From: Phialocephala subalpina
Taxonomy: Eukaryota; Ascomycota; Leotiomycetes; Helotiales; Mollisiaceae
Reading direction: 5' to 3'
Assembly: GCA_900073065.1 (NCBI GenBank)
Contig: FJOG01000012.1
Coordinates: 1,053,535 to 1,117,534 of the forward strand
Length of the DNA stretch: 64,000 nucleotides
Each line of letters starts with the position of its first letter. Position 1 is the stretch's first letter. Both the position numbers and the translations under genes were made by a program. The notes beneath the pieces were generated by a model that was not told the DNA's origin, made no database searches, and saw nothing but the letters and a program-made list of their open reading frames with translations. Shown here in pieces: positions 35,493-47,763 of this stretch.

Positions 35493-36761
35493 TCACCCAG
35501 TTGCGAGTATCCAACTTCCATATCCATGCATCCCTCGATCGCCATACAGGTACGTTGGCGGAGATGCATACTCCCTCGAACTTCGATGCGCGTGTTTCTC
35601 TGAATTCCGACGTTCATCTTTCTTTGAATTTCGGCCTCCAAACCAGATCGCTAAGGCAACCCATATTGCAGCAACAGCGATGGCACCGATCGCTATTCCT
35701 GCCTTGGCTCCTGGATTGAGGCCTGGAGACGGCGAATTCGAGACTGGGGCTGAGGCTGCTGGCTGATGTCGGTGTTATTGTAGCTGAGAAAGCAGAGCCG
35801 ACAGTGGCCGTGACTGGCACTAGAGTTGAGGGAGATGATGAGGGATATGGCGTTGATGATGGAGAAGAACTTGAGGACGGAGATGAAGTCGATGAGGAGG
35901 AGGATGTCGACGAAGTTGTATTGTCGTGAATTGTTACAGTTGACGCAGGTAGAGTTGTTGTTGTGCTCGAAGCTGGCAGGGTCGTTGTACTTGGAATCAA
36001 CGAGCTCGTACTCGTTCGTACGATGACCATATCTCCAGTGTTGCATTCCCCTCCGCGTTGATAGTTCGTGAGTGCGGTTGGGGTGTCGATCTCGATGTCT
36101 ACCATGCACTCAGTTTCGGCGCCATTACCCCAATTGCATACTTGTCTCGTATAACCAAGTTGCTTCAAGATCTGCTGTTGGGTCCATACGTTGTGGCAGC
36201 TTCCGTCATTCCATTGGCATGCTTTTGTATCTGATGCGGAGTAGCAACCTGTGGTACTTAGCGAGAGTGTGTAGTCAATGCCGATAGTTGGTCCGCCACC
36301 AGATATTCCAGAATGTCCGGCAGCCGGAATGATAATGCTAGGTGAAGCGAGACCCACACTGATACTGACTTCGCTTGTTCGCTTTTGGCAGTACTCGGTA
36401 TCATTGAGAGAGGATACCGTGCGTGTATAAGTTCTGGTACAAAGTATGTCACCTGTCGACTTTCTCCAGGCTCCGTTGTAGGGGCTTGCGTTGACAACAT
36501 AGTAATCGTACCTATTTCAGTCAGCATCTTTTTTCGTATTATGTTAACACTGCTGCTCCTATTAATACTTTTGAATTAGAGGGAACCTATAGGGATGCGT
36601 GACTCTGTCCGAGGAGATATAAGTCCCAGAGCCGTCGGTGTATGAGCCCATGTACTGTGCACCACCAGACCCATCAGTGGCAAGGCAAGGCTAGAGGTAG
36701 CAAAAAGAGCAAGTAATAACGATAACAACATTGCTGTAAGAATTGAGAAGCTGTGGGACAT
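35493..36761 (-). pseudogene. Secreted/cell-surface protein with Ser/Thr stalk and membrane anchor, frame interrupted
   Basis: ATG 36761 begins a clear signal peptide (SFSILTAMLLSLLLALFA). The mature part continues in another frame, with GSGGAQYMGSYTDGSG, then a GTATTA donor, acceptor at 36512-36513, and exon 2 with YDYYVVNASPYNGAW, several cysteines, a Ser/Thr stalk of about 60 residues, then again in another frame KAGIAIGAIAVAAIWVALAI (membrane helix) and a basic cytosolic tail ending at a stop at 35493. The two frame changes (near 36685 and near 35775) have no usable intron. The first falls in a CCTTG repeat. The whole architecture is that of a fungal surface sensor or adhesin-like protein. 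No named extracellular domain was recognised. It may be an intact gene with two sequence errors. Confidence 0.55.
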
Positions 36762-37782
36762 TCTCGCAACTTGAAATGTACGTGATTGGCGTCGCATAAT
36801 AGCCTTGATCTTGGACGAGGGGAACTTCTTCGTTTTATGCATGTCACTCTAGGCAGTAATACGCCCACAGTACGGTATAAACGCCCGTGCAGGATACTTG
36901 GTACAGTAGAAATCCAGATTAGACCAAATATAGTACAGTGTATCTGCGTCGCCCATATGATGATTCGTGAATGGGCTGGGCTACAGCGCAATTGTACCTA
37001 GTCGCTTGACTTGCCTCAAACGTACCAATAACTTGCACATCGCAACAGTTTTAAATTGCAGCATTTGACTTCAATTCCGGAATAATACAAAGGTTAAGGC
37101 TTCTATAATTTCAATGAATTGGAATCATCTTTTTCGAATACGTGGTTGTTGAAATACTGTGAAGTGAACACTAGCCTCGCTTGCAGCTCGTGCACGAGAA
37201 TCTGAAGAAAAGACAAAGCTAAACAGGTTTAAGCAGAGGCCTGGCCTGCGGCCGGACAGTCTCAAAATTCCTTAAAACCAGGTTGATCTCAAGGCTCTCA
37301 TTGGTGAGCGCACTGGTCGAGTTGGCCGGCATGATGCCTGAGCGAGACAGAAACGTGCGTTGTTCAATTAGTTGGCAAGTCGTGCTTGAGCGGTCGCAAT
37401 CGATATCTTTACACCAAAATTAAACAAATAGCGCTGATAAGACTGCGTGTATCGTAAGTTTACGAAAGGCTTTCCAGTCAAAAGCCGAGGAGGTTTGGTA
37501 GAGCAGAACCGAGTTCGGTGCGGGAAGGTGGCGAGGTGGAGTCCGCAAGACGAAATCGGAAGGCGCTATCTTCTTCGTTCCCAAGCTCAAGGCGACTATC
37601 GATTGGGATCTTTTGAATGTACGAAGCTGCTTGGAGACCTTTTCTCTCGGAAATGTTTCACCATCTGCAGGCTACCGAAAGTGGCCGATCACGTGAATCA
37701 GCCTGCAAGAACACTTGCAGCTGCGCACTTTGAAGAGCAGTTTTCCTTTGGGTGAGAATATAGTGAAGTCATGCATAACGAC
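36762..37782. other. Intergenic
   Basis: No gene supported. Lies between the start of the stalk protein and the end of the HET gene, both on the minus strand. Confidence 0.5.
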
Positions 37783-39730
37783 CTAAATCAGAAAAAGGTC
37801 AGACTCTCCACAGCTGTCGAAACTGTCTTCCCACCCATAAGCAATAAAAGTTCCCACCCTCCTATAATTTCCCTCCCCAAAATCAACAGCTTCAACAAGA
37901 ACAAGGCCGTAGCCCTCAGCACCAAGACTTCCAAGAAGCAGACACCAGGTATCGTCTCTTGATACAGTTGCGTTCCACGTCTCCTTGCCTTCCATCGTTG
38001 ATGGCTTGCCTTCCAGATCTTCGAGATCTCGCAGGTCCATCCATGGATTGCATGTTCCTTTCTCGCCTGCGGAAGCGTGGAGAAATTTGAGCTTCCCTCC
38101 TTCGATCTTGGCACGTAGAAGTGGTCCGTGGAGTAAGATCCACTCGTCGCCCTCTACCGGCTTTTCTTGGGGAGAATCCGAGTCTTTGAAAGTGGCAAGG
38201 ATTTCCGTCCTTGGTTTGAAGTCCTTGTTTTTTCCGAGTCTGTACCGGAGCATGCAGTTCCCGTTAAGCGAAGCCCAGGACCAAGATGGGGCTCTGTATT
38301 CTTTCGGAGGATCGAGGATTGCGGAATTTCCGGCGAGGAGTCGTTGTTGTCTCCACAGAAGATCGACGATCAATGTCTGTTTCCAAAGTCCGCAGATGTA
38401 ATCCTTGCCAGTGGCTTGGGAGTAAATAGCTGCTAGACCGACGATTGCAGGGAGTTTGTGTTGTTCGTTGGTGAGGTTGCGGCAGGTGTAGTCTTGTATG
38501 ATGACGTGCCAGTCCCAAGGAGAGGGATTATCTGGCAGCCGGTAGGATATCACTTTGCTTCCTCGCCGGAGGTCGTAGCACTCGCAGTAGGTGTCCTCGC
38601 TTCCGAATATCAGGACTCGTGGTGAGAGCATCTGTTCGATACCGTGTCAGCAAATCCAGGGCAAACACCAAACACCAGCGTTTTCAATCCCCCTGCTTGT
38701 CGGGGACATCTAGGAGGCTAGGCCTGGCTGAGATATTGCATGCAATAAAGTCTCCTGGTACTAGCCAACCATCGTCCTAGTTCGCTGGTCATGAACGTGG
38801 GCTCCAGAAAGTCCAAGCAAAGTTAGGAGATTGAGCACGCTTCCGGACCTCATGTTGCGGAACTGACTTACTCGTTCCTGGAGAGCCCACGCTCGAGAGT
38901 ACAGAGGATCTCTCTGCAGCGGAAACATTTCCTTTACTATCTTTTCAGCACGATTTACCGTCGAATTCCATTCTTGCCCCAAGCCCCTTTTCATTAGGCC
39001 GTAATGAACATTAGGTCCAAGAGCAGCCGCAATTGTGAGGAATGAGCCTCCGTATATCTCCGCCATCTTGACAGATTCGGCTTCCCAGTCCTCGCGCGAG
39101 TCTTGGATAATGCAAAGGGCATCAATCCAGATGTATCGTATTCCGAGCCCTCGCGTAAGAGTGATCGCATCTTGGATGGTGAGGGGTAACTCGTTCCAGG
39201 GCAATCTTTCTTTCAGACTCTCCAGATTCTCGATCTTGAGGATGAAATTCTGAGCTTCACCCCAGCAGTAGCTTAGTGTGGTATATTTGAACGTGGCGTC
39301 TACTTCTAGTCTCGGAGATATCTGAGACCCACGATATCGAAGGTCAGCATCGGTACGTCTGTTCAGGGGTCGAGGAAAATTTCCGAGAAGAACCAGAACG
39401 TTCAAAACAAGGAGCAAGGAGTTGAAGAGGTATACTGACCCGGATATGTTGGGGAACAGAGGTCTCCTGTGCCTGGTTACCTGATTCGCGACCAATCTCT
39501 GCTTCAGCCACGACTGAACGTCTCTCATTCGAGACATAAAGAAATGGGTCTTTTGATCCGTCTATCGAACCGACATCAATGACGCGCGTTGGGAGCCTTG
39601 TAGCTGGCTTATTATGGGAGCGGCATCTTGTATGACCTTCAAGGCACGCTTCGAGATATTCCCTCGCCTGTTTCAGCGTCGTTAGCCACCATATGGATTT
39701 GTCGTACGCGCTTGAAGTGAAGGAAGTCAT
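37783..39730 (-). CDS. HET-domain (heterokaryon incompatibility) protein
   Basis: Three exons close in frame: 39440-39730, 38872-39321 and 37783-38631, giving 529 residues. The HET domain starts at about residue 110 with YTTLSYCWG, continues with LPLTIQDAITLTRGLGIRY and the core IWIDALCIIQDSREDWE, and ends with IYGGSFLTIAAA and RAWALQER. This is the Tol/HET-6 type of domain. HET domains drive a growth-arrest or cell-death response when unlike individuals fuse. The C-terminal 280 residues contain the usual companion region (RAPSWSWAS and a late stretch rich in Gly and Asp). Nothing in the neighbourhood indicates the partner gene. The frame is intact, unlike several neighbours. Confidence 0.92.
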
Positions 39731-41385
39731 TTTTTAACAGAAAGTAGATCTCGTTTTGAGGCATCGTGAGGTGTGTTGAGATGATGGACGTTCCCTTCAG
39801 CATGTTAATCTTGGCGATAAGCTGAAAGATCGCTAGCAGGGGTGAAAACACGTGCACCCTCATGGTTTTCGTGGTGTCGGCTTTTTGAGTCAAAGTTGGC
39901 AAGAACAGATGTGAAATGATACTGAAACCATAGAATTCATGAAAGCGAGCTGGAATATGAATCTCTGACCAAGATTGGTACTGTGTAATATGAGAGCCTA
40001 GAGTCACGTGTGCCTCTGGCCAAGCAGATTTTCGCTCCCAACAGCTCTCTACGTCCTTCAAATATTGATCCACCGCAAACATGAACACACCAAGACACCC
40101 ACACCACATTCTATGATGCAAAATTGCATCGATCTTAAATGTCCATCTCTACTTAAGCTGCGAGCTGCAAATGCAAATGAAGACCGTCGTTGGGATCTCA
40201 GATCAGCCCTCCAGCCAGCTCAAGGAGTCTTGGTTAATGTTGCGACCCCAATGATTTTCGTTTCTTGTCTGTATTCTTTCGCACAAGGGAGTTTCGATGG
40301 ATCCTGGGTCGTCCCCCTTTCGGCCTATTCTGCTTGACTGTTTTGCATCAGGAATGAGCTTCACTGATCCTTGCTTTCGCCACTTCCTAGGAGACGACAT
40401 GCATCGCAAGTGCGAAAGAACGAGACCATGAAAGTCCACGCATTTTTAATGTTCGGCGCATGGGAATCTCAACATTTTGGTTGGTACTTGATGGTATGGT
40501 ATGAGTTGGATGGTAGGATTGTGTTGGGTCGATATATCGACCTACCTTTTTCTGCCTTTTCCTGCCTTTTTTTGCTTCTTTGTCATTATTTCTTTCTTCA
40601 CTAATGTTGCCCACCTCGATGACGCTGAGTCATGAACAGCTGCATATATACACAATTTCAATCTAATCCAAAAAGTTTCAAGGAGTTCTGCATGTTGACT
40701 ACCTGTAAGTGAAGGTGCCCGACACTGAAGCTAAATCTCAATTTCAGTGCTGCGCATCCGGGGAGGAAGAGCTTTGGGGCCAGCATTCAACTTCCCTTCC
40801 GTATCTATTTCGCATCGCACCTAATCGCGTCTAGACAGAAAAATCATTTAATTAAAGGATTTGAGAACTATTGGAATTACCATGAGAGAAAACTGTTTTA
40901 GCACAATGTTCAAGCTTGAGGAGTTTCCATATTTTGTAGCCCCAGAGTGCGGGGTAGGTGCGGGGTACGGAAGCCTGAAAAGAGCGGTTGTTGCGCTGGA
41001 CATTTAGCGATCAAGCCTAAAAGCTTAGGGACGAGTGCCCTGAAGCGAGAGCGCAAGTCGCGAAATTTTAGCGACGACCAAAGCCTGCCTCACCGGCCGT
41101 ACAGTACGTAGCATTTTAGGTCGCATTTGGCAACACCTTTTACTGTACTGTGCGGTCTCTTTGATATCCTTGACTTCTCGGGAGAGGGCAGATGAGATTC
41201 TTTGTTCGCCAATGCTACTTTTTCTTGTGGATCGAAGACAAACGTGAAGTCATTGATCATTTTCCGGAAATGGATTCATTGTCCGTCAAGAATAACGAGA
41301 AAGCAAATCCGTCAACTTACTTGTCCATTTGTCAACTTGCGATTAATACTGCCATCTTGCTTTTAGTTCTAGATCTGCCGCAATA
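39731..41385. other. Divergent intergenic region
   Basis: Promoter region for the HET gene (leftward) and the amidoligase (rightward). No coding sequence supported in 1.65 kb. Confidence 0.5.
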
Positions 41386-43469
41386 ATGGCTTCCCCCAGA
41401 AAGCCTTCCTTCGGTAAGGATGCTGTCCGCAATGTTGCTGGAGTTGGTGGAGGGGATCCGACTCCGACACCAGATCCAGTCGATAACCCAGATCCAGCGG
41501 ACAACTCAGCTCCAAATCCAGCACCCAACGCAGACCCATTCCCTGAAACCGTCCCAGATACATACAGAATACCCAGCCTAACCTTCGGCCTAGAAATGGA
41601 AATGTGTTTCGCCGTCCGAAAACACACTACAACAAATGGATCGCCAAAGCCAAACGAGACATCGACTATAAATTCAGCGAACGAAGTGCGCATCGCCGAG
41701 CAAGCCGACAAGCATGTCAAAATCAAATGCCATCCGCAACAGAAACACTTTCAACAGGATCAACAGAAACGGGAGGCCGACTTCGAGTCCTGGGGTATTT
41801 GAGAGCGTATTTAAATCATATGACTGGAGATACGACCGCTCGGCCGACTTTATTGGGGGATATTCCTTTTGCAGAGCCAAAGGTGGCGGATGGGCTGGCT
41901 TGGCATTTGACGAAGGACGATTCTGTTATGCCGCAGAGGAAAGATCTTGTTCAAGCGTTGGAGATTACTGATAGGACAGAGCAGAAGGAGTATAGAGTTG
42001 TGGGGGCGGAACTTGTTTCTTCTGTCCAGGATTTCGATAAGATGAATAACTGGTATCCTAAGTTGGAGCAGTTGAAAGAAGATTTAACGTTCGATGCCAC
42101 AGGAGACAAAGGGGCGTGGTTTATGGATGTTCCTGGGGTGGAGACACATTTGCATGTTCATTTTGGGATCAAAGATGAGGAGATCTCGTTGGATGTTGCG
42201 AAGAATGTTTGTATGTTGTACGGGTTATTTGAGAATGAGATTCAGGATTGGTTGCCAGTGAGCCAGAGGGAGAGTGACTGGTGTTGGCGACTGAGGAAGG
42301 GGATGGAGAGGGAGAAACTTGCTTATTTTGAAGGGGGAAAGGATGGTCCACAGTTGTTGCCTGGGAAAAGGTATAATCCGAGCGAGTATGCGGATTTGAT
42401 TTATGCTTGCAAAGGTTTCGAAGAGTTGAAGACGATTACTTCGGGATGGTCAGCTGGTGAAGTAAGTAACCCTTTTCTTTGTCTTCCCTTCCAGTTTTGC
42501 TGTGAAGGGGGTCCCGAATTGACTTTACCCTTCTCACCTTCCTTCTTTGAAGATAATTCTCAAGCTAATTCGTTGTAGTGGATTGGAGGACCGAACGAGG
42601 ATGATGAACCGACTGATGCGCCGTCAAGGACTGTCTTCAAAGCGTATTATCATAAAGGTGGCATTTACGAAAGATCCTGGATTGCGGTCAATTTATCGCT
42701 CAAGAGGCAGAATAAGCCGTTTACAATCGAGTTTCGGCAGCATCATGGAACGATGGATCCTGGGACCATCGCTTGGTGGGTACGGTTCTTGGGGAAGTTG
42801 ATGCGCTTCGCTCATTATCTCGCACACCATAGTATCAAGATTCAACATACGGGTGCGGATAAAGAAGGTAGTTTCGTGGACGAGCTGCCGAAACAGAGCA
42901 TTTTGGACTTGCTTGGCTTTCCGGAGGAGGGGAGAGCGCATTTCCACAGAATGCGTGACGCTCACGTTAATGAGGTTCACCGTCAAAAGATGGTTAGGCA
43001 AGAGGAGTTCATTAGACTGAGGATCCACAGGAGGAAGCTTGGACAGAAAACGGGGAAGAAAATGGATGATGATATCCGGCGTGAAGATTTCGGAGAACCT
43101 GACCCGCTACCAGTATCTAATTGTCCAGGGGAAGAAGAAAGCACGGTGTACTTGAAAGACCAAGATCTCGTAAACCGAATTGCAAGAATCACACTCGATC
43201 ATGAGTGTAATGGTAATGCAGACCTTGGAAGAGAGCGCTTCTTGCAAGCTTACAACACGAGATCAAATAGCCTCAATTACCGAACTGAGGATGGTTTCGC
43301 GAGACTTAACGCCGTGGTCAACACGCGCTGTGTGGGTAAACTTGGGCTGTTCATTGTGTGGCTAGATGCCATAGGTATGGCAAAAGTGTTTAAGTACAAA
43401 AGACAGCGCGCAGAAGGCGAAATTGACCCCCACTTGGACCCGTGGGGGGTAACGAGTCCTCGTTCTTGA
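41386..43469 (+). CDS. Amidoligase-family protein (Amidoligase_2), with one frame break near the N-terminus
   Basis: ATG 41386 starts a Pro/Asp/Asn-rich N-terminal region of about 50 residues, followed by the family start LTFGLEMEMCF. From about 41790 the conserved sequence is in a different frame (RVLGYLRAYLNHMTG), continuing with THLHVHFGIKDEE and a GTAAGT donor at 42463. Exon 2 (42579-43469) contains FTIEFRQHHGTMDPGTIAWW, the second hallmark. The frame must change between about 41.60 and 41.80 kb. No good donor-acceptor pair is present, so a one-base indel is likely. Amidoligases are ATP-dependent COOH-NH2 ligases related to glutamine synthetase. The E-x-E, HVHFG and EFRQH residues are the metal/ATP ligands. 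The fungal substrates are unknown. Confidence 0.75.
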
Positions 43470-44143
43470 GGATATACCTAGCACCAACCTAACCGGCACA
43501 CCGCATCAACCTGTGAAATACTTTGTGCCACTTTGTGCTACGAACAAATTCAGTGAAATCAACAAATAACGCAAGATGACCACAGCTTCATCGACTTTGA
43601 AGTATAGTTTGTACTAAGACATCTAAGTGGGGCAAGGACGTGGCAAGTATACTTCGAAAAGAGTGGCACTTGGGTGACGGCTTCAAGGGCTTCAACTTTC
43701 AAGCTCCTCGTTTTCGATATGAAAATCTCCAGTTGGTGTCTAAAATCGAGATTAAAACCTCAAATAAACAGTTGGAACGCGAGTTTGGTAGACTTCTGCG
43801 TATGACCTGCTACAGGTAATGGCGGAAACTTCCTTGGCCTTGAGCTCGCAAACTTGCGCTAGGACGACCAAAGAACAAAGAAAGTTGGGACGTTGTCGTT
43901 GTCAAAAGTCCTATTGGCGTAGGGATCTGTCGATTTCGGTTTACGGGTCCTCGACAATGGGAGGGAAATAGATGGCAACAATGATGAATTGGAGAAGGAG
44001 GTTGTAAATCGAATACTTGTTGAACTCAAACTTTTCAGGGGTTGAAGCTATCCCTAATTGGCTAGGTTAGCCCTTATCACTTCGAATAGCAGAGCTCTCC
44101 CTTTTAAAGAGCTTTTCTTAATTCATCTCATACAACTCAGCCT
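43470..44143. other. Intergenic
   Basis: No gene supported. The interval ends at the left inverted repeat that precedes the NLR gene. Confidence 0.5.
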
Positions 44144-44229
44144 TACAGTCGCTAACAAAATCGGCTTCCCCTCAAACTCATTATGAAAGTTTCGGTCCCG
44201 CTCGCTAAACAGGGATACCTACAGGCGCC
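44144..44229 (+). repeat. Left copy of 85-bp inverted repeat flanking the NLR locus
   Basis: Begins TACAGTCGCTAAC and matches the reverse complement of 49089-49174 at about four bases in five, with only single-base gaps. Weaker similarity continues to about 44254. A partial inverted end (TTTAGCGAGCGATA, near 44264-44281) could make this copy a small element of about 140 bp by itself. Confidence 0.75.
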
Positions 44230-44743
44230 TTCCCAGAAGAGGCTAGACGCTACACAAGGCCTTTAGCGAGCGATAAGAAACTTCCACGATACAGTATAGT
44301 ATACAAAAGACAACTCTCAAGACAGAGTATAGAGGGTCTCTGCATTCGACAATTCTAAGCTAAAGAGAGAAGGTACTTTGCTCTATAAGAATATGAGCCC
44401 TGTAAAAGTATTGCGCAAGCTATAACGTTATTACTTAATATCCCGAACTATAATATTCAAAACTATGTAGCCATTCAACCGTTATATACACCCTCTTCCC
44501 TCGGCTAAGACTTGTCGTAACATTTCCTTCTAAGCCTTCCAAACCCCGATTCTTGTCATCGTGACAAAAGCTTTTAGAATATTCTCCAAGGTCTCAAAGA
44601 TCATTTAACGAATATATAAAGTTCACCTCCCCAAGCCCCTCTTTATCAAAGTTATAATAGTATAAAGAATAAGGATTATTTGATAATATCGGCGTGCCCG
44701 TTAGCCGTCGCTACATCGGCCACTTTCTCTAGCAGCAGTAATA
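44230..44743. other. 3' region of the NLR gene, AT-rich
   Basis: Continues the ankyrin frame only in part: just below 44800 the +1 frame still reads like ankyrin-repeat sequence (LLWVASQGNEAVV). Below 44690 nothing coding is seen. Confidence 0.4.
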
Positions 44744-47738
44744 CTACGGCCTCATTGCCTTGTGAAGCCACCCAAAGTAGCACCGTGCTTCCATTCTATT
44801 CTTCGCCTTAATATCCGCCCCCTTCTCTAGCAGCAGCTGCACTAGGGCCTCCTTGCCTAATAAAGCCATATTAAGCAGCGCTGTCCTTCCACTATTATCC
44901 TTCGCCTCAATATCCGCCCCTTTCTCTAGTAGTAGTAGCACTGTGGCCTCATTGCCTAGTAAAGCCGCCCGAAGCAGCGCCGTCCTTCCGTTATTGTCTT
45001 TCGCCTCAATATCCGCCCCATCCTTTAGTAGTAGCTGCATTAGAGTCTCTTTACCTAGTGAAGCCGCCCAAAGTAGCGCTGTCGTTCTATTATTGTCGTT
45101 CGCCTTAATATCCGCCCCCTTCTCTAGTAGTAGCTGTACTATAGCCTCATTGCCTAATGAAGCCGCCCGAAGCAGCGCCGTGCTTCCATCATTGTCATTC
45201 GCCTCAATATCTGCCCCCTTCTCTAGTAGTAGCTGTACTATAGTCTCATTGCCTAGTAAAGCCGCCCGAAGCAGCGCCGTCCTTCCGTTATTGTCTTTCG
45301 CCTCAATATCCGCCCCATCCTTTAGTAGTAGCTGCATTAGAGTCTCTTTACCTAGTGAAGCCGCCCAAAGCAGCGCCGTTCTTTTATTACTATCCTTCGC
45401 CTCAATATCCGCCCCCTTCTCTAGCAGCAGCTGCACTAAGGCCTCCTTGCCCAATAAGGCCATGTTAAGCAGCGCTGTCCTTCCATCATTGCCCTTCGCC
45501 TCAATATCCGCCCCCTTCTCTAGCAGCAGCTGCACTAGGGCCTCCTTGCCCAATAAGGCCATATTAAGCAGCGCTGTCCTTCCATCATTGTCCTTCGCTT
45601 CAATATCCGCCCCTTTCTCTAGTAGTAGTAGCACTGCGGCCTCATTGCCTAGTAAAGCCGCCCGAAGCAGCGCCGTCCTTCCATCATTATCTTTCGCTTC
45701 AATATCCGCCCCCTCCTTTAGCAGTAGTTGCACTATAGCCTCGTTGCCTAGTAAAGCCACTAAAAGCAGCGCCGTTCTTCCATCACTATTCTTCGCCTCA
45801 ATATCCGCCCCCTTCTCTAGTAGTAGCTGCACCAAGTTCTCTTTGCCTAGTAAAGTCACCCAAAGTAGCGCTGTCTTTCCATCATTGTCGTTCGCCTCAA
45901 TATCCGCCCCCTTCTCTAGCAGCAGCTGCACTAGGGTTTCGTTGCCCTTTAAAGCCGCCCAGATCAGCGCAGTTCTTTTTCTATCGTCCTTTTTATTGAG
46001 ATAAAGCAAGCGCTCTACCTTTTCTCTTGAGACATTCTTGAGAAGAATGTTCTTAGCAAGTGGCAGGATACCAAAATAAGAAGCTAAATGCAATAGCGTA
46101 AATGAATTGGGGGCTTTGCCAAATTCTCTCATAGCCCAATATGTCTCCAACCAAAACTCGCGGATACAAGAATTCTCATGGTAGAAGGGGAGGGATAGGT
46201 CAAAAATGTCTTCTGAACAAGCTAGCGTTTTTGCATGTTCAGGCCAATGAAGCGCCGCATACGAAAGTAATGGAAAGGCTTTCGAATGTGAGATATCTGT
46301 CTTCAGATTGACTCCACCAGCTGCAAGAGCGCCATTTTGCAGGTAGTGGAAACATTTTCTTGCAATCTCAAGACTCGCAACTTCCTTTTGAATACGGAAT
46401 ACCTCTAGCTTAGGATTCGAATCAGGCGTTTCGCGCAGAAGATAATCCTTAGCCGATTGATGGATAAGACCAACTTCGTGGTCTTTAATCATCAGGAAAT
46501 ATCCACAGCACGACACTTGGTCTCGCATCACTTCATCAGGGCTAAAGAAAGTAGAGGGTCTGTCAGCGATTCCTATCGCAGCACTCAGCTCCGAGACAGT
46601 CAAGGGGCGAACAGCCATAACAACCCAGCGCAATATCATTGCGGCAGTTTCTCGTTGATCGTCCTCAATCTGGAGTAGCATACGGGCGTACAACTCTCCT
46701 AGCCCTGATGGGAAATGGCTCAAGGCTGTTTCGACTTGGGTCGCTTTATATTTTCTTAGTCCTTCTGCTACAATTCCTACCCAAAGGAATGTGCCTTTCG
46801 CACGGTCCTGGAAAACTCCTTTCACATGTTCACGTAATGCCTTTGGATATCGTTTATCCACAGAAAGCTTATTTACCTTGAACTTGATAAATCGGTGAAT
46901 ATCGTCGTTGATATCGGTGTCCGCGTCCGAATCTAATCGAATGCGAGGGAAGCCTGAAAGTATCTCTGGTATAAATTCTGGAAAATCCCTGCTAGCAATA
47001 ATTAAATTGAGATAGCAGGCTGAAGATTCACCAAATTTCGTAGAGAACAAAGCCTTGAATTTGTTTAGAAGCACTTCTAATGAAGCTTCGTCGCATTCGT
47101 CGAGACCATCGAGGATGCAGTATACAGCACCTAGGGCAGGATCACGAAGCATATGCTCGAAGATCCCCCAAAGCGTTTCAAATGCAGGACTGGTAAATAA
47201 AGATTCTTTCTGAATTTGAAAGCTTGGTAGGATATGATCGATCAATTTTGGCCGAAGCTGTAAAAGCTGGAAAATCATCCCTCTGATAATAGCAACGGCT
47301 GTATTACGCTTTTCGTCTCTGTTGTCGCAGAAGAATTGCAGGAACGATATGTCTTGTGAGTCCTTCGCGGTCCGCTCGAGCTCTTCAGCGAGAAAGATCG
47401 AAAGCATGGTTTTGCCTTTGCCAGGGCCACCAGACAGCCATAGCAGTTGCGAGTGGGAGCAAAGCCATAATTCATAAAGCGGATTCCTCTTAATCCATTC
47501 GCATGTGCCGTCGACTCTTGTCCCTTTCGCATATATAAGCTTCTGTCGGTCATCCCTTGGGTTGGTCAGGAATAGTGCAGTCAAGCAAGCTGGAGCTTCA
47601 TCTTTTTAGGGTTTTCTATTCGTAACATATTCTTAATTAGCATCTTTCCAGCTAGTATTACACTGACGAAACTCACGCAGAGGGTAAATATTCGGAATGC
47701 CATTGATAATCGTTTGTGCTATAAAAGGTTCGTCAACA
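44744..47738 (-). CDS. NLR-type STAND protein: NACHT NTPase plus 12 ankyrin repeats
   Basis: The main exon (44744-47606) opens with the pre-NACHT segment CLTALFLTNPRDDRQKLI, the P-loop SGGPGKGKTML, the Walker B region YCILDGLDECD and a typical NACHT tail including HQSAKDYLLRE. It ends in twelve 33-residue ankyrin repeats of the form RTALLxAALLGNEAIVQLLL-EKGADIEAKDN. Upstream a short exon to about 47745 fits through a GTGAGT donor and AAAAAG acceptor. The start is uncertain: no ATG opens the long frame, and a 29-nt intron-like gap would join it to the SesA frame at 47764-48441. Fungal NLRs sense non-self and trigger cell death through an N-terminal effector. The last repeat is cut short by a frame change near 44800. 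Confidence 0.85.
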
Positions 47739-47763
47739 AAAAAACCTGCACTACATCGCTAAT

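Noticed and set aside
44853..46004. 383-codon plus-strand open frame rich in Ser, Pro and Ala opposite the ankyrin repeats
   Set aside because: It is the mirror of the repeated ankyrin codons. A periodic sequence on one strand opens long frames on the other. No start context or independent motif.
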